A DNA stretch of 64,000 nucleotides. Origin: Dyella kyungheensis (GTDB taxonomy: Bacteria > Pseudomonadota > Gammaproteobacteria > Xanthomonadales > Rhodanobacteraceae). Position 1 is the first letter of the stretch; each line of letters starts with the position of its first letter. Positions 50,384 to 58,768 of this stretch are shown one piece after another. The DNA lies in assembly GCF_016905005.1 (NCBI RefSeq), contig NZ_JADIKC010000012.1, positions 1 through 64,000 on the forward strand. Direction: 5' to 3'. The translations under genes were made by a program, and so were the position numbers. The notes under the pieces were generated by a model. That model was not told the DNA's origin. It searched no databases and worked only from the letters and a program-made list of their open reading frames with translations.

Positions 50384-50548
50384 TTGTGGGAGCACACCCT
50401 GTGCGCGACGCCTGACGGAGCGGTAATTTGCCACCACCGCTGTCGCGCATAAGTTCGAAAGCCCTCATGCAGGAACCCACCCTGTGAGCGACCGCCGCAG
50501 CATCGAGCTATCGCTCCGTCAGGCGTCGCGCACAGGGTGCGCTCCCAA
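50384..50548. repeat. REP-like elements, two degenerate halves (copy 5)
   Basis: TTGTGGGAGCACACCCTGTG begins at 50384 and its inverted partner (CGCGCACAGGGTGCGCTCCC) ends at 50547. The CCTGACGGAGCG core is seen in both orientations. Between them lie a broken arm near 50440 and another near 50480, so this looks like two units in which one arm each has decayed. Confidence 0.75.
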
Positions 50549-50565
50549 AGTTGGAATACCGGCGC

Positions 50566-52290
50566 TTACTCGTACACGTGCAGGCGGTTGAAGATCCACG
50601 CGTGATACGACTTCACCAGGCCCGGCTGCGTGCAATCGGTGTAGAGACCGTTGCAACGCGTGCGCAGCGAAATGGCTGCCGAGAAATACGGATCCGTCGG
50701 CAGGTCGGCCGCCTGCAACACCATGCTCGGCAGCAGCGCGATGTCGAGCATCGGGTAGCGCGGCAACGGCGCGCCCTGGAAGTTGCTCTTGATCATGTAG
50801 TAGGTGAGATAGTCCTTGACCGAGGACAGCTCATCCGGCCAGGTGCGCGGCATCGAGCGGATCAATCCGCTGAAGGATGGCTGGTGATCGCCGAAGTGCA
50901 CCAGCACCGTGGGTTGCGCGCGATCGAGGAAATCGTGTTCCAGGCTGCGCATCGCCACATCGGAGTTGTGCAGGTTCGACAGGTACGTGTTGAAGTTGAG
51001 CGATTCGGCCGTCGGCAGGCCCTTGAGCACACCCTTGTTGAACGGCGCCGGCAGCGACGACAACGGATCGGTATCGTGCGGGCCGTGCTGCGCCAGCGTC
51101 AGGATCATCACGAACACCGGCTGGCCCGGCTTCTTCACCTTGTCGTAGACGCGCTTGGCGGCGTCGAACATCTGCTGGTCGGTCTCTTCCCACTCTTCCA
51201 GGCCCAGCTGCGTGGCGTCGTAGAACTGGTCGAAACCGTAGGCGCGGTACGCGTTGCGGCCGTTGAGGAAGGCGCCGTTGGTCGGGTAGATCGCGACGGT
51301 GAGATAGCCCAGCCGCTGCAGCTGGCGCGGCAGGCTGTCCTGCACGTGCGGTGCCAGCACGTAGGGTGCGTACATGCCGCCCGGGCCGAAGATGTCCTGC
51401 GGCATGCCGGTGAGCGTGGCGAACTCGCTCACCCAGGTGCCGCCGCCGAAGGTGTGCACGCGCATGGGACCGGTCGAGCGCGTGCGCACATCCGTCTTGA
51501 ACATCGACACGCGGCATTCGGGGATGTTGCACTTGGTGAAGTTGGACGGATCGAAGGTGCTTTCTTCCAGCACCTGCACGATGTCCGGATACGACTCAGG
51601 CGAACGCGGCATCGCCGCGGGCTCGCCGGATGCGGTGGCACCCCACTCCTGCTCGGCCTGGGCTTCGTCGCCCATGTCCGGCATGCGGACGTCCGAATCG
51701 CTGAAGTTGACGAAGAAGTTGGTGATCTGCGCGTCGTCGGAGAGTTTCTCCCACACGTTCTTCGCATGCACTTCGGCGAACGGGCCGTTCGGCAGCAGGC
51801 ACACCCAGAACGCGAACGCCCACACCGCCATGCCGCTCAGGCGCACGGTCCACGCACGGCCGCGGCTGAGATGCGCCAGCAGGCGGCGGTCGAAATGCCA
51901 CACCGCCCACAGCACCAGCGGCGCCACCACACCCACCACCACCGAGAGCATCCACAGGTGCGGATAGTGGCCCAGCGTTTCGAGCAGGCTGCTGCGCGCG
52001 TAGTAGACGAAGTCCGCCGGCATCAGCGGCGAATCGAGATAGCGCAGCTTCATCACCGAGAGGAAGTTCAGCCCGAGGAACAAGCCGCCGCTCACCACCA
52101 GCGCCGTGGCCGGACGCGCGAAGGCCGACAGCAGCACGCCGAACGCGCACACCATCAGCGCGATCACGAATGCCTGCTGCAGCAGCGCCGGCTCGCGCAG
52201 CGCGGTCATGCTGATGCAAAACACGAAAAAGGCCGCCGCGACCAGCCAAGGTCCGGTTCTTCGCAGAAAGCGTGTGAGTGGTTGCGGCAT
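50566..52290 (-). CDS. LTA synthase-like membrane sulfatase-fold phosphotransferase
   Basis: 574 aa. Five hydrophobic segments in the first 170 residues (for example GPWLVAAAFFVFCISM and VVVGVVAPLVLWAVWHF), then a long extracytoplasmic domain (about 230-560) with alkaline phosphatase-superfamily motifs: YPDIVQVLEESTFDPSN (metal Glu), FGGGTWVSEFATLTGM (catalytic Thr expected), MILTLAQHGPHD and LVHFGDHQPSF (metal Asp/His). Related enzymes include lipoteichoic acid synthase and OpgB/EptA-type phosphoglycerol or phosphoethanolamine transferases. In this Gram-negative, a role on periplasmic glucans or envelope glycans is more likely than LTA. It is a single gene between repeat units and the divergent cpdB gene. 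Confidence 0.85.
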   Translation of the reverse strand: MPQPLTRFLRRTGPWLVAAAFFVFCISMTALREPALLQQAFVIALMVCAFGVLLSAFARPATALVVSGGLFLGLNFLSVMKLRYLDSPLMPADFVYYARSSLLETLGHYPHLWMLSVVVGVVAPLVLWAVWHFDRRLLAHLSRGRAWTVRLSGMAVWAFAFWVCLLPNGPFAEVHAKNVWEKLSDDAQITNFFVNFSDSDVRMPDMGDEAQAEQEWGATASGEPAAMPRSPESYPDIVQVLEESTFDPSNFTKCNIPECRVSMFKTDVRTRSTGPMRVHTFGGGTWVSEFATLTGMPQDIFGPGGMYAPYVLAPHVQDSLPRQLQRLGYLTVAIYPTNGAFLNGRNAYRAYGFDQFYDATQLGLEEWEETDQQMFDAAKRVYDKVKKPGQPVFVMILTLAQHGPHDTDPLSSLPAPFNKGVLKGLPTAESLNFNTYLSNLHNSDVAMRSLEHDFLDRAQPTVLVHFGDHQPSFSGLIRSMPRTWPDELSSVKDYLTYYMIKSNFQGAPLPRYPMLDIALLPSMVLQAADLPTDPYFSAAISLRTRCNGLYTDCTQPGLVKSYHAWIFNRLHVYE

Positions 52291-52484
52291 GGTGGAAAAG
52301 GCCCCCTGTTTGGCCCGGTGTCATTCGAGCGCAATTCTACGGACTTGCAACTGTCACATGCACAATGGCCGGCAACGGCCAAACGGCGCCCTTATGCGGT
52401 TCAGCAGCCGTTGCGCCGGCAAGCCGCCATGCCGATCTGCTAGGTTTGCCGACTTGCCCCTTTTGCCGCCCCATGGACAGGCCG

Positions 52485-54485
52485 ATGACCCACCGCCTTC
52501 TTCCCCTCGCCGCCCTCGCCGCTGCCGTTTTGGCGGGCTGCGCCGGCCAGACCGCCAGCCAGACGAACAGCCATGCCGCCGCCCTGCCCGACGGCAGCCG
52601 CGCCCAGGTGGCGATCCTGGAAACCACCGACGTCCACTCCAACGTGCTCAGCTACGACTATTACAAGCAGCGCGAAGACGACACGGTGGGTTACGAGCGG
52701 GTAGCCACCTTGATCCGCCGGGCCCGCGCCCAGTACCCGAACAGCTTCCTGTTCGACAGCGGCGACACCATCCAGGGCAGCGTGCTGGCCGACTACCAGT
52801 CGCTGGTGAAGCCGGTGGGCTGCGGCGAGGAATTGAGCATCTACCGCGCCATGGACGCGATGGGCTACGACGGCGGCACCGCCGGCAACCACGAATTCAA
52901 CTACGGCCTGGGCTTCCTCTCCCAGGTCACCGGCACCCCGATGAACGTGGAAGGCGGCCATGCCGACCGCTGCGCCGGCCCGCACTTCCCGCTGGTGCTG
53001 TCCAATGTGTACAGCGCCCGCGACGGCGCGCCGATCTTCAAGCCGTGGACGGTGGTGCAGAAGGACATCACCGTCACCGGCCCGGACGGCAGCACGCACA
53101 AGGTGCCGCTGAAAGTCGGCATCATCGGCTTCACGCCGCCGCCGATCCTGGAATGGGACAAGCAGAACCTGGCCGGCAAGGTGACCGTCACCGGCGTGGT
53201 CGAAGCGGCGCAGAAATATCTGCCGGAACTGGAAGCGCAGCATCCGGACATCGTGGTCGCCGTGCTGCACGGCGGCCTCAATACCGCGCCCTATACGCCC
53301 GACATGGAGAACGGCGGCTGGCACCTGGCCGGCGTCCCGGGCATCGACGTGCTGCTGCTCGGTCATTCGCACACCGAGTTCCCCGGCCCGCACTACAAGG
53401 GCATGAAGGACGTGGACGCCGAGCGCGGCTTCGTGCGTGGCAAGCCGGCGGTGATGGGCGGCTTCTTCGGCAAGGACCTGGGCGTGATCGACCTGGCCCT
53501 GCAGCGCAAGGACGGCCGCTGGGTGATCGACGACAACCAGACGCACAGCGAAGTGCGCCCGATCTGCGCCAGGAAGAACGACTGCGTGCCGGCCGACCCG
53601 GCCATCGCGCCGCTGGTCAAGCAGGCGCACGAAGCGGCCGTGCAGTACGTCAACACGCCAATCGGCGAAACGCGTGTGCATCTGAGCAGCTATTTCGCCG
53701 ACGAGGGCAACATGACCGCGCTGGCGCCGATCAATGCGGCGATGCGCGACTACGTACAAAGCGAGCTGCCCAAGTCGCATCCGGAACTGGCCAAGCTGCC
53801 GGTGCTCTCGGCCGCTGCCGCCTTCCGCACCGGCTTTGGCGGTCCGGATGACTACACCGATATCGCGGTGGGTCCGCTGACGCTGCGCAGCGCGGCCGAT
53901 TTGTACTTCTATCCCAACACGCTCTCGGCGGTGAAAGTGGACGGCGCCGGCCTCAAGGCGTGGCTGGAAAAGGCCGCCGAGCGCTTCAACCGCATCGACC
54001 CGGGCATGGACGGCGAGCAGCAACTGATCAGCGACCGCCTGCCCGGCTACAACTTCGACCAGATCCAGGGCGACCTGAGCTACCAGATCGACGTGACCAA
54101 GCCGGCCGGCGAGCGCATCGTCAAGCTCAGCTACAAGGGCAAGCCGGTGACGCCGGAGCAGCCGTTCGTGGTGGCCACCAACAACTACCGCGCCAGCGGC
54201 GGCGGCAACTTCCCCGGCCTGGACGGCAACAACATCGTGCTGGCCGCTCCGGACGGCGCCCGCGAAATCCTGGCCAAGTGGCTGCAGCAGAAGAAGACCC
54301 TGACCGCCAGGGACCTGCCCGCCGCCTCCTGGCATTTCGTGCCGGTGAAGACGCGCGGCGACGTGGTGTTCAAGGCTGCCTCGAACAAGCAGGACGTGGC
54401 GCGCGAGGCGGGCCTGAAGAACATTCGCCAGCTGAAGGACAACGGTGACGGCACGGCGGTCTATGCCATCGATCTGTCGCACTGA
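52485..54485 (+). CDS. cpdB: 2',3'-cyclic-nucleotide 2'-phosphodiesterase/3'-nucleotidase, lipoprotein
   Basis: 666 aa from the ATG at 52485, preferred over one at 52473 because AGG precedes it. The N-terminal lipobox LAGC (Cys19) marks a lipoprotein, unlike the soluble E. coli CpdB. Metallophosphatase motifs: ILETTDVHSNVLSYDYY (D-x-H), FDSGDTIQGS, GTAGNHEFNYG (N-H-E), VAVLHGGLN and LLLGHSHTEFPG (G-H-S-H), all in order over about 40-300. The C-terminal 5'-nucleotidase domain includes DLYFYPNTLSAVKVDGAGLK and RASGGGNFPGLDG, with the substrate-stacking aromatic region. It would scavenge extracellular nucleotides. An acid phosphatase of similar purpose sits at 13270. Confidence 0.95.
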   Translation: MTHRLLPLAALAAAVLAGCAGQTASQTNSHAAALPDGSRAQVAILETTDVHSNVLSYDYYKQREDDTVGYERVATLIRRARAQYPNSFLFDSGDTIQGSVLADYQSLVKPVGCGEELSIYRAMDAMGYDGGTAGNHEFNYGLGFLSQVTGTPMNVEGGHADRCAGPHFPLVLSNVYSARDGAPIFKPWTVVQKDITVTGPDGSTHKVPLKVGIIGFTPPPILEWDKQNLAGKVTVTGVVEAAQKYLPELEAQHPDIVVAVLHGGLNTAPYTPDMENGGWHLAGVPGIDVLLLGHSHTEFPGPHYKGMKDVDAERGFVRGKPAVMGGFFGKDLGVIDLALQRKDGRWVIDDNQTHSEVRPICARKNDCVPADPAIAPLVKQAHEAAVQYVNTPIGETRVHLSSYFADEGNMTALAPINAAMRDYVQSELPKSHPELAKLPVLSAAAAFRTGFGGPDDYTDIAVGPLTLRSAADLYFYPNTLSAVKVDGAGLKAWLEKAAERFNRIDPGMDGEQQLISDRLPGYNFDQIQGDLSYQIDVTKPAGERIVKLSYKGKPVTPEQPFVVATNNYRASGGGNFPGLDGNNIVLAAPDGAREILAKWLQQKKTLTARDLPAASWHFVPVKTRGDVVFKAASNKQDVAREAGLKNIRQLKDNGDGTAVYAIDLSH

Positions 54486-54561
54486 ATCAGGCACTGGCGA
54501 CGAACGCGCGGCGGCGTAGACTGCGCCGCGCGTTCACCACGGCCTGCCCGGAGGCAAAGCC

Positions 54562-54813
54562 ATGCAAGGCGACAAGACTTACTGGTTCCCCGCCAAACGG
54601 TACGGTTGGGGCTGGGGTTTCCCCAGCACCTGGCAGGGGCTGCTGGTTCTCGTCGCCTATGCCGCGCTGCTCGCCGTGGGCGTGCGCTGGCTGTTGCCGC
54701 AGCATCACCAGGGCGGCTTCCTTCTTTATGCAGGCGCGCTCACCGTCATCCTGGTGCTGGTCTGCTGGCTCAAGGGCGAGCCGCCGGGCTGGCGCTGGGG
54801 CCATAGAGACTGA
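54562..54813 (+). CDS. Small membrane protein, unknown function
   Basis: 83 aa. Two hydrophobic segments (about 27-44 WQGLLVLVAYAALLAVGVRW and about 52-70 GFLLYAGALTVILVLVCWLK) in a hairpin layout with conserved-looking aromatic residues YWFPAKRYGWGWGFPSTW in the N-terminal part and EPPGWRWG near the C-terminus. GGAGG stands 9 bases before the ATG. This arrangement is found in small DUF-type proteins of Xanthomonads; I do not know its role. It lies 76 bp after cpdB on the same strand. Confidence 0.72.
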   Translation: MQGDKTYWFPAKRYGWGWGFPSTWQGLLVLVAYAALLAVGVRWLLPQHHQGGFLLYAGALTVILVLVCWLKGEPPGWRWGHRD

Positions 54814-54820
54814 GCCTTCC

Positions 54821-54892
54821 TGTGGGAGCGCACCCTGTGCGCGACAGCCTGACGAAGCGGCGACCCGGTCGCCCACAGGGTGGACTCCTACA
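54821..54892. repeat. REP-like palindromic unit, copy 6 (degenerate)
   Basis: Left arm TGTGGGAGCGCACCCTGTGC plus GCGACA is perfect; the right arm (54868-54892) has several substitutions. Core CCTGACGAAGCGG differs by one base from the family. Located 7 bp after the stop of the small membrane protein. Confidence 0.8.
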
Positions 54893-54925
54893 ACTTCTAG
54901 CCGTAGAAAGTTTCAAACGAACCTG

Positions 54926-54955
54926 TTGACTGCACTGCAGCATCGGGCCTATGTT
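54926..54955 (+). promoter_or_regulatory. Predicted promoter of the thr operon
   Basis: TTGACT, 18 bases, TATGTT. It would start RNA near 54962, giving a leader of about 75 bases before the Thr-rich peptide at 55037 and 245 bases before the hom gene. The sequence is the best sigma-70 match in this gap. Confidence 0.6.
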
Positions 54956-55036
54956 CAAGCCATGTCGCCGCTTATTGCGCCAGCACGCATGTTCCAGCAC
55001 CCGCCCCGCGGGTACGCGTCGCTGTCCGCCGGCGCC

Positions 55037-55111
55037 ATGACCCTCGCCACCACGACCACCACCACGACCACTATTACCACCAGGTCGGGGTGGAGCTGCG
55101 TGCGCGAATAA
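55037..55111 (+). CDS. thrL: thr operon leader peptide
   Basis: 24 codons: ATG ACC CTC GCC, then eight Thr codons in a row (ACC and ACG, one ACT), one Ile codon, two more Thr codons, then RSGWSCVRE and TAA. In total 11 of 24 codons are Thr. This is the classic design of a translational attenuator that senses charged threonyl- and isoleucyl-tRNA. Longer in-frame forms start at 54989 or 54962; none has a clear ribosome site. The terminator-like hairpin follows 14 bases after the stop, and the hom gene starts 96 bp later. Confidence 0.82.
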   Translation: MTLATTTTTTTTITTRSGWSCVRE

Positions 55112-55125
55112 GTTTCTGACGCAAA

Positions 55126-55153
55126 CGGCCCCGCCCTCGATGAGGCGGGCCGG
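55126..55153 (+). promoter_or_regulatory. Attenuator hairpin of the thr operon
   Basis: CGGCCCCGCC and GGCGGGCCGG can pair (one bulge) around an 8-base loop. No T-run follows, so it may act as an intrinsic pause or a Rho-assisted terminator rather than a simple one. It lies 14 bases after the leader stop and about 55 bases before the hom start codon, where the threonine attenuator is expected. Confidence 0.6.
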
Positions 55154-55207
55154 CGCACACTCCGACTCTCCTCCGCGAGCACGGGCCATCCACATGGAGA
55201 GGCCATC

Positions 55208-56356
55208 GTGAACGCTGTCGCATCACCCTCGCTCGAACAACCGTCGTTACCGCCACATGCCATGGCGCTGCCGACGACCACCGCGCGCCAGCGCGTCCTC
55301 GCCGTGGGCCTGGTCGGTCCCGGCCGCGTCGGTAGCGCCTTGCTGGACCAGCTGCGAACCGCCCAGCCGCGGCTTGCGCGGTCAGGACTGGAGCTGCGCC
55401 TGTGCGCCGTGGCCGCCAGCCGCCGCATGTGGCTCGATGCCGACGATCCCGAGCTCAACGGCCGCCACGACAGCGCGCAGACCTGGCGACCGAGCAATCT
55501 GGACGAGTTCGCCGCGCACCTGCGTGGCGATGACGGTCGTCACGCGCTGGTGATCGACTGCAGCGCCAGCGAGGCCGTGGCCTCGCGCTATCCCGAGTGG
55601 CTCGCCGCCGGCATGCATGTGGTGACGCCGAACAAGCTCGCCAGCAGCGGCCCGCTGCCGCGCCTGCAGGCCATCCACGCCGCCTGCGGCAGCGGCGCGC
55701 GCTTTCGCTATGAAGCCACGGTGTGCGCCGGCCTGCCGGTAGTGCAGACGCTGCGCGACCTGCTCGATACCGGCGATGCCTTGCTGGCGGTGGAAGGGAT
55801 GTTCTCCGGCACGCTGGCCTGGCTGTGCAATCGCCACGATGGCAGTCGCCCGTTCTCCGAGTGGGTGCACGAAGCCCATGCCCTGGGCTACACCGAACCC
55901 GATCCGCGCGACGATCTTTCCGGCCTCGACGTGGCGCGCAAGCTGGTGATCCTTGCCCGTGAAGCAGGCTGGTCGCTATCGCTCGACGACGTGGACGTGC
56001 AAAGCCTGGTGCCGGACGAACTGGCCAGGCTGCCTGCCGATCAGGCGATGAAGCAGCTTCAACTGCTCGACGCACCGATGGCGCGCCACCTCGCCGATGC
56101 ACAAGCGCAAGGCTGCGTGCTGCGCCATGTCGCCAGCCTCGATGCCAAGGGCCATGCCAGCGTGCGGCTGGCGCAACTACCGGCATCGCATCCGTTTGCC
56201 CATACGCGTCTCACCGACAACGTCGTACAGTTCACCACGCACCGTTATCGCGACAACCCGATGCTGGTGCAGGGTCCCGGCGCCGGGCCGGAAGTGACGG
56301 CGGCGGGCGTTTTCGCCGATCTCCTGCGCATTGCCGAAGCGCTGGAGGTGCGGTGA
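55208..56356 (+). CDS. hom: Homoserine dehydrogenase (monofunctional)
   Basis: 382 aa from a GTG start (GGAGAGG 5 bases upstream). Reduces aspartate semialdehyde to homoserine with NAD(P)H. The Rossmann motif [13 protein letters not shown] is at residues 34-46, then TPNKLASSG (Lys at the nucleotide site), [20 protein letters not shown], the family signature [10 protein letters not shown] and [19 protein letters not shown] (catalytic Asp/Lys). The sequence is like the dehydrogenase half of ThrA/MetL, but no aspartokinase domain is attached and no ACT domain is present. The aspartokinase must be elsewhere. It shares an end base with thrB. Confidence 0.93.
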   Translation: MNAVASPSLEQPSLPPHAMALPTTTARQRVLAVGLVGPGRVGSALLDQLRTAQPRLARSGLELRLCAVAASRRMWLDADDPELNGRHDSAQTWRPSNLDEFAAHLRGDDGRHALVIDCSASEAVASRYPEWLAAGMHVVTPNKLASSGPLPRLQAIHAACGSGARFRYEATVCAGLPVVQTLRDLLDTGDALLAVEGMFSGTLAWLCNRHDGSRPFSEWVHEAHALGYTEPDPRDDLSGLDVARKLVILAREAGWSLSLDDVDVQSLVPDELARLPADQAMKQLQLLDAPMARHLADAQAQGCVLRHVASLDAKGHASVRLAQLPASHPFAHTRLTDNVVQFTTHRYRDNPMLVQGPGAGPEVTAAGVFADLLRIAEALEVR

Positions 56357-57333
56357 TGAATGCGCAATTGATCGATTCCATGCCCACTCCCCAGCGCGCG
56401 TTGAGCGCCCAAGCCATGGCCTACGCCAGCGTCGGCAACGTCGCGGTCGGCTTCGACATCCTCGGTCACTGCGTGGCCGGTGCCGGCGATCGTGCCGTGG
56501 TACGCCGCATCGACGAACCCACCGTACGCATCGCTGCCATCCATGGGCGTGTGACCGATCTGCCGCTGGAAGCGAGCGGCAATACCGCGGGTGCGGCGCT
56601 GTTGTCGCTGCGCCGCGCGCTGGGTTTGCGCCATGGCTTCGAAGTGGTGCTGCACAAGGGCATCGCGTTGGGTTCGGGCATGGGCGGCTCGGCGGCCTCG
56701 TGCGTGGCGGCGCTGGTGGCGGCCAACGCGTTGCTCGAACGTCCACTGCCGCGCGAAGCGCTCTACGGCTTCGCCCTCGACGGCGAGGCCGTGGCCAGTG
56801 GCAGTCGCCACGGCGACAATCTGGGACCGATGCTGCTCGGCGGCCTGGTGCTGGCTACACGCGATCGCCTGCTGCGCCTGCCGGTGCCGGAGCAATGGCA
56901 TTGCGCGCTGGTGCATCCGCATACCGTGCTGGAAACGCGCAAGGCGCGCGAGGTGCTTGCCGGTGGTTTTTCGTTGCATGACGTGGTGGCGCAACACGCC
57001 AATCTCGCGCTGGTGCTCACCGGCCTTCATCGCAGCGACGCGGAGCTGGTGCGCGAAGGTCTGAAGGACGTGCTGGTGGAACCAAGACGCGCGCCGCTGG
57101 TCCCAGGATTCGCGCGCGTGAAACAGGCTGCCCTGGATCATCACGCGCTCGGCGCAAGTATTTCCGGCGCCGGTCCCAGCGTATTCGGCTGGTACGAGCG
57201 GCGCGAGGATGCCGAACGGGCGGCAGCGGCCATGTCGGCAGCGTTCGCCGAAGAAGGCCTGGCCAGCGACGCGCTGGTGTCACCCATCAATGGACCGGCG
57301 GCGGCGCTGGTCGACGAGGAAGACGCGGCATGA
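56356..57333 (+). CDS. thrB: Homoserine kinase
   Basis: 325 aa. Phosphorylates homoserine to O-phosphohomoserine with ATP. Start ATG at 56356 overlaps the hom stop (TGATG). A GTG at 56353 is also in frame. GHMP kinase: [20 protein letters not shown] near the N-terminus, ATP-binding loop [10 protein letters not shown] at residues 106-115, and C-terminal [15 protein letters not shown]. Coupled with thrC by ATGA. Length and motif order fit the family. Confidence 0.95.
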   Translation: MNAQLIDSMPTPQRALSAQAMAYASVGNVAVGFDILGHCVAGAGDRAVVRRIDEPTVRIAAIHGRVTDLPLEASGNTAGAALLSLRRALGLRHGFEVVLHKGIALGSGMGGSAASCVAALVAANALLERPLPREALYGFALDGEAVASGSRHGDNLGPMLLGGLVLATRDRLLRLPVPEQWHCALVHPHTVLETRKAREVLAGGFSLHDVVAQHANLALVLTGLHRSDAELVREGLKDVLVEPRRAPLVPGFARVKQAALDHHALGASISGAGPSVFGWYERREDAERAAAAMSAAFAEEGLASDALVSPINGPAAALVDEEDAA

Positions 57334-58661
57334 GCGAGCCGTTGCATTACCGGAGCACACGCGGCGCGCAACATGCCGCGCGCATCGAGGAAGTGATCGC
57401 AGCCGGCCTGGCGCCCGACGGCGGACTTTACGTGCCCGAGGCGCTGCCGCCGCTGGACGTCGTCGATTTCGACTGCGGAGGCACGCTGGCCGATACCGCA
57501 GCCACCCTGCTGGCGCCGTTCTTCCGCAGCTCGTCATTGGCACACGAGCTTCCGGCGATTTGTCGCGAAGCGTTCCATTTCGATGTGCCGCTAAGGCCAC
57601 TGGCGTATCGCAACGACGCCTCCGTGCTCGAGTTGTTCCATGGGCCGAGCGCGGCGTTCAAGGATGTCGGCGCACGTTTTCTTGCCGCCTGTTTTCGCCG
57701 GCTGCGTGCCGGGACGAAGACACCGCTGACCATCCTGGTGGCGACATCCGGCGATACCGGAGCGGCCGTCGCTTCCGCGTTCCATGGGCAGCATGGCGTA
57801 CGCGTGGTGATCCTCTATCCGGATGGGCGCGTATCGCCGCGCCAGGCGCATCAGCTGGGATGTTTCGGCGACAACGTGCAGGCCTTGCGCGTGGACGGCA
57901 GCTTCGATGACTGCCAGCGGATGGTGAAAGCCGCGCTCAACGACACGGAACTGCAGCGACGCGTACCGCTTTCTTCCGCCAACAGCATCAGTCTCGGCCG
58001 CCTGCTGCCGCAGATGAGTTACTACGCACACGCATCGCTGGCCTGGTGGTATCGCCATCGTGCGCCGCTCAACTTCATCGTGCCCACCGGCAATCTCGGC
58101 AATGCACTGGCCTGCGTGTGGGCACGCGACATGGGCCTGCCGATCGGCGAGATCCATCTCGCCTGCAACGCCAACGCCACGCTCAGCGACTACTTCGACG
58201 GCTCGCCCTATTCACCCCGCCCCGCCGTCGCCACCCTGGCCAACGCGATGGACGTAGGCGCTCCCAGCAACTTCGAGCGGCTGCGCTGGACCTACCCGCA
58301 CGACCACGAACTGCGCCTGCAACTGCACGCGAACAGCGTCGACGACGCCACCATTGCCGAAACCATCGTGCAGCACGCGCGCGACCACGGCGAGGTGTTC
58401 TGCCCGCATACCGCCACCGCGGTACACCTGCTCGACAGCATGGGCGTCACCGGCCTGCCCTGGGCCGTGGTGGCGACGGCTCATCCGGCCAAGTTCGACA
58501 GCGTGGTCGAGCCGTTGATCGGTCGACACATCGAAGTGCCGCCCGCCTTGGCGGCGATGTTGCAACGCCCGGCGCACGCGGAGCCAATGTCGGCAAGCGA
58601 CGATGCGTTGAAGGCGTGGCTGGCGCAGCCGGTGGAAGTGAGTCAAGCCGTGGCCGGCTGA
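57330..58661 (+). CDS. thrC: Threonine synthase
   Basis: 443 aa. PLP enzyme converting O-phosphohomoserine to threonine. The opening [20 protein letters not shown] and [15 protein letters not shown] are typical of the group-1 enzymes of proteobacteria. PLP lysine K111 in [13 protein letters not shown]; phosphate loop [30 protein letters not shown] and [10 protein letters not shown] bind the substrate. The start overlaps the thrB stop by ATGA, completing hom-thrB-thrC. A REP-like unit follows the stop. Confidence 0.96.
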   Translation: MSEPLHYRSTRGAQHAARIEEVIAAGLAPDGGLYVPEALPPLDVVDFDCGGTLADTAATLLAPFFRSSSLAHELPAICREAFHFDVPLRPLAYRNDASVLELFHGPSAAFKDVGARFLAACFRRLRAGTKTPLTILVATSGDTGAAVASAFHGQHGVRVVILYPDGRVSPRQAHQLGCFGDNVQALRVDGSFDDCQRMVKAALNDTELQRRVPLSSANSISLGRLLPQMSYYAHASLAWWYRHRAPLNFIVPTGNLGNALACVWARDMGLPIGEIHLACNANATLSDYFDGSPYSPRPAVATLANAMDVGAPSNFERLRWTYPHDHELRLQLHANSVDDATIAETIVQHARDHGEVFCPHTATAVHLLDSMGVTGLPWAVVATAHPAKFDSVVEPLIGRHIEVPPALAAMLQRPAHAEPMSASDDALKAWLAQPVEVSQAVAG

Positions 58662-58676
58662 ATCCCCCTGCTTCCG

Positions 58677-58756
58677 GTGGGAGCGCACCCTGTGCGCGAC
58701 AAGCCGACGGAGCGATACCTCCCAGCGTGGCAGTCGCGCACAGGGTGCGCTCCCAC
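58677..58756. repeat. REP-like palindromic unit, copy 7
   Basis: Perfect 24-bp arms (GTGGGAGCGCACCCTGTGCG plus CGAC; 58677-58700 and complement 58733-58756). Spacer has AAGCCGACGGAGCG. It lies between the convergent 3' ends of thrC and the GH1 gene and could form a stem in both transcripts. Confidence 0.9.
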
Positions 58757-58768
58757 AGGGGTTATCGA

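Larger units (their letters stand above)
54814..55207. other. 394-bp thr operon control region
   Basis: This gap holds a decayed REP unit (54821-54892), the predicted thr promoter (54926-54955), the Thr-rich leader peptide (55037-55111) and the attenuator hairpin (55126-55153). Nothing else is apparent. Confidence 0.7.

Noticed and set aside
54962-55111. 49-codon form of the thr leader starting at 54962
   Set aside because: It would start almost at the predicted transcript start; the shorter 24-codon form is more like known leaders, though the longer form is not excluded.
19779-58756. CRISPR array
   Set aside because: The repeated palindromes are scattered kilobases apart and lack regular spacers.
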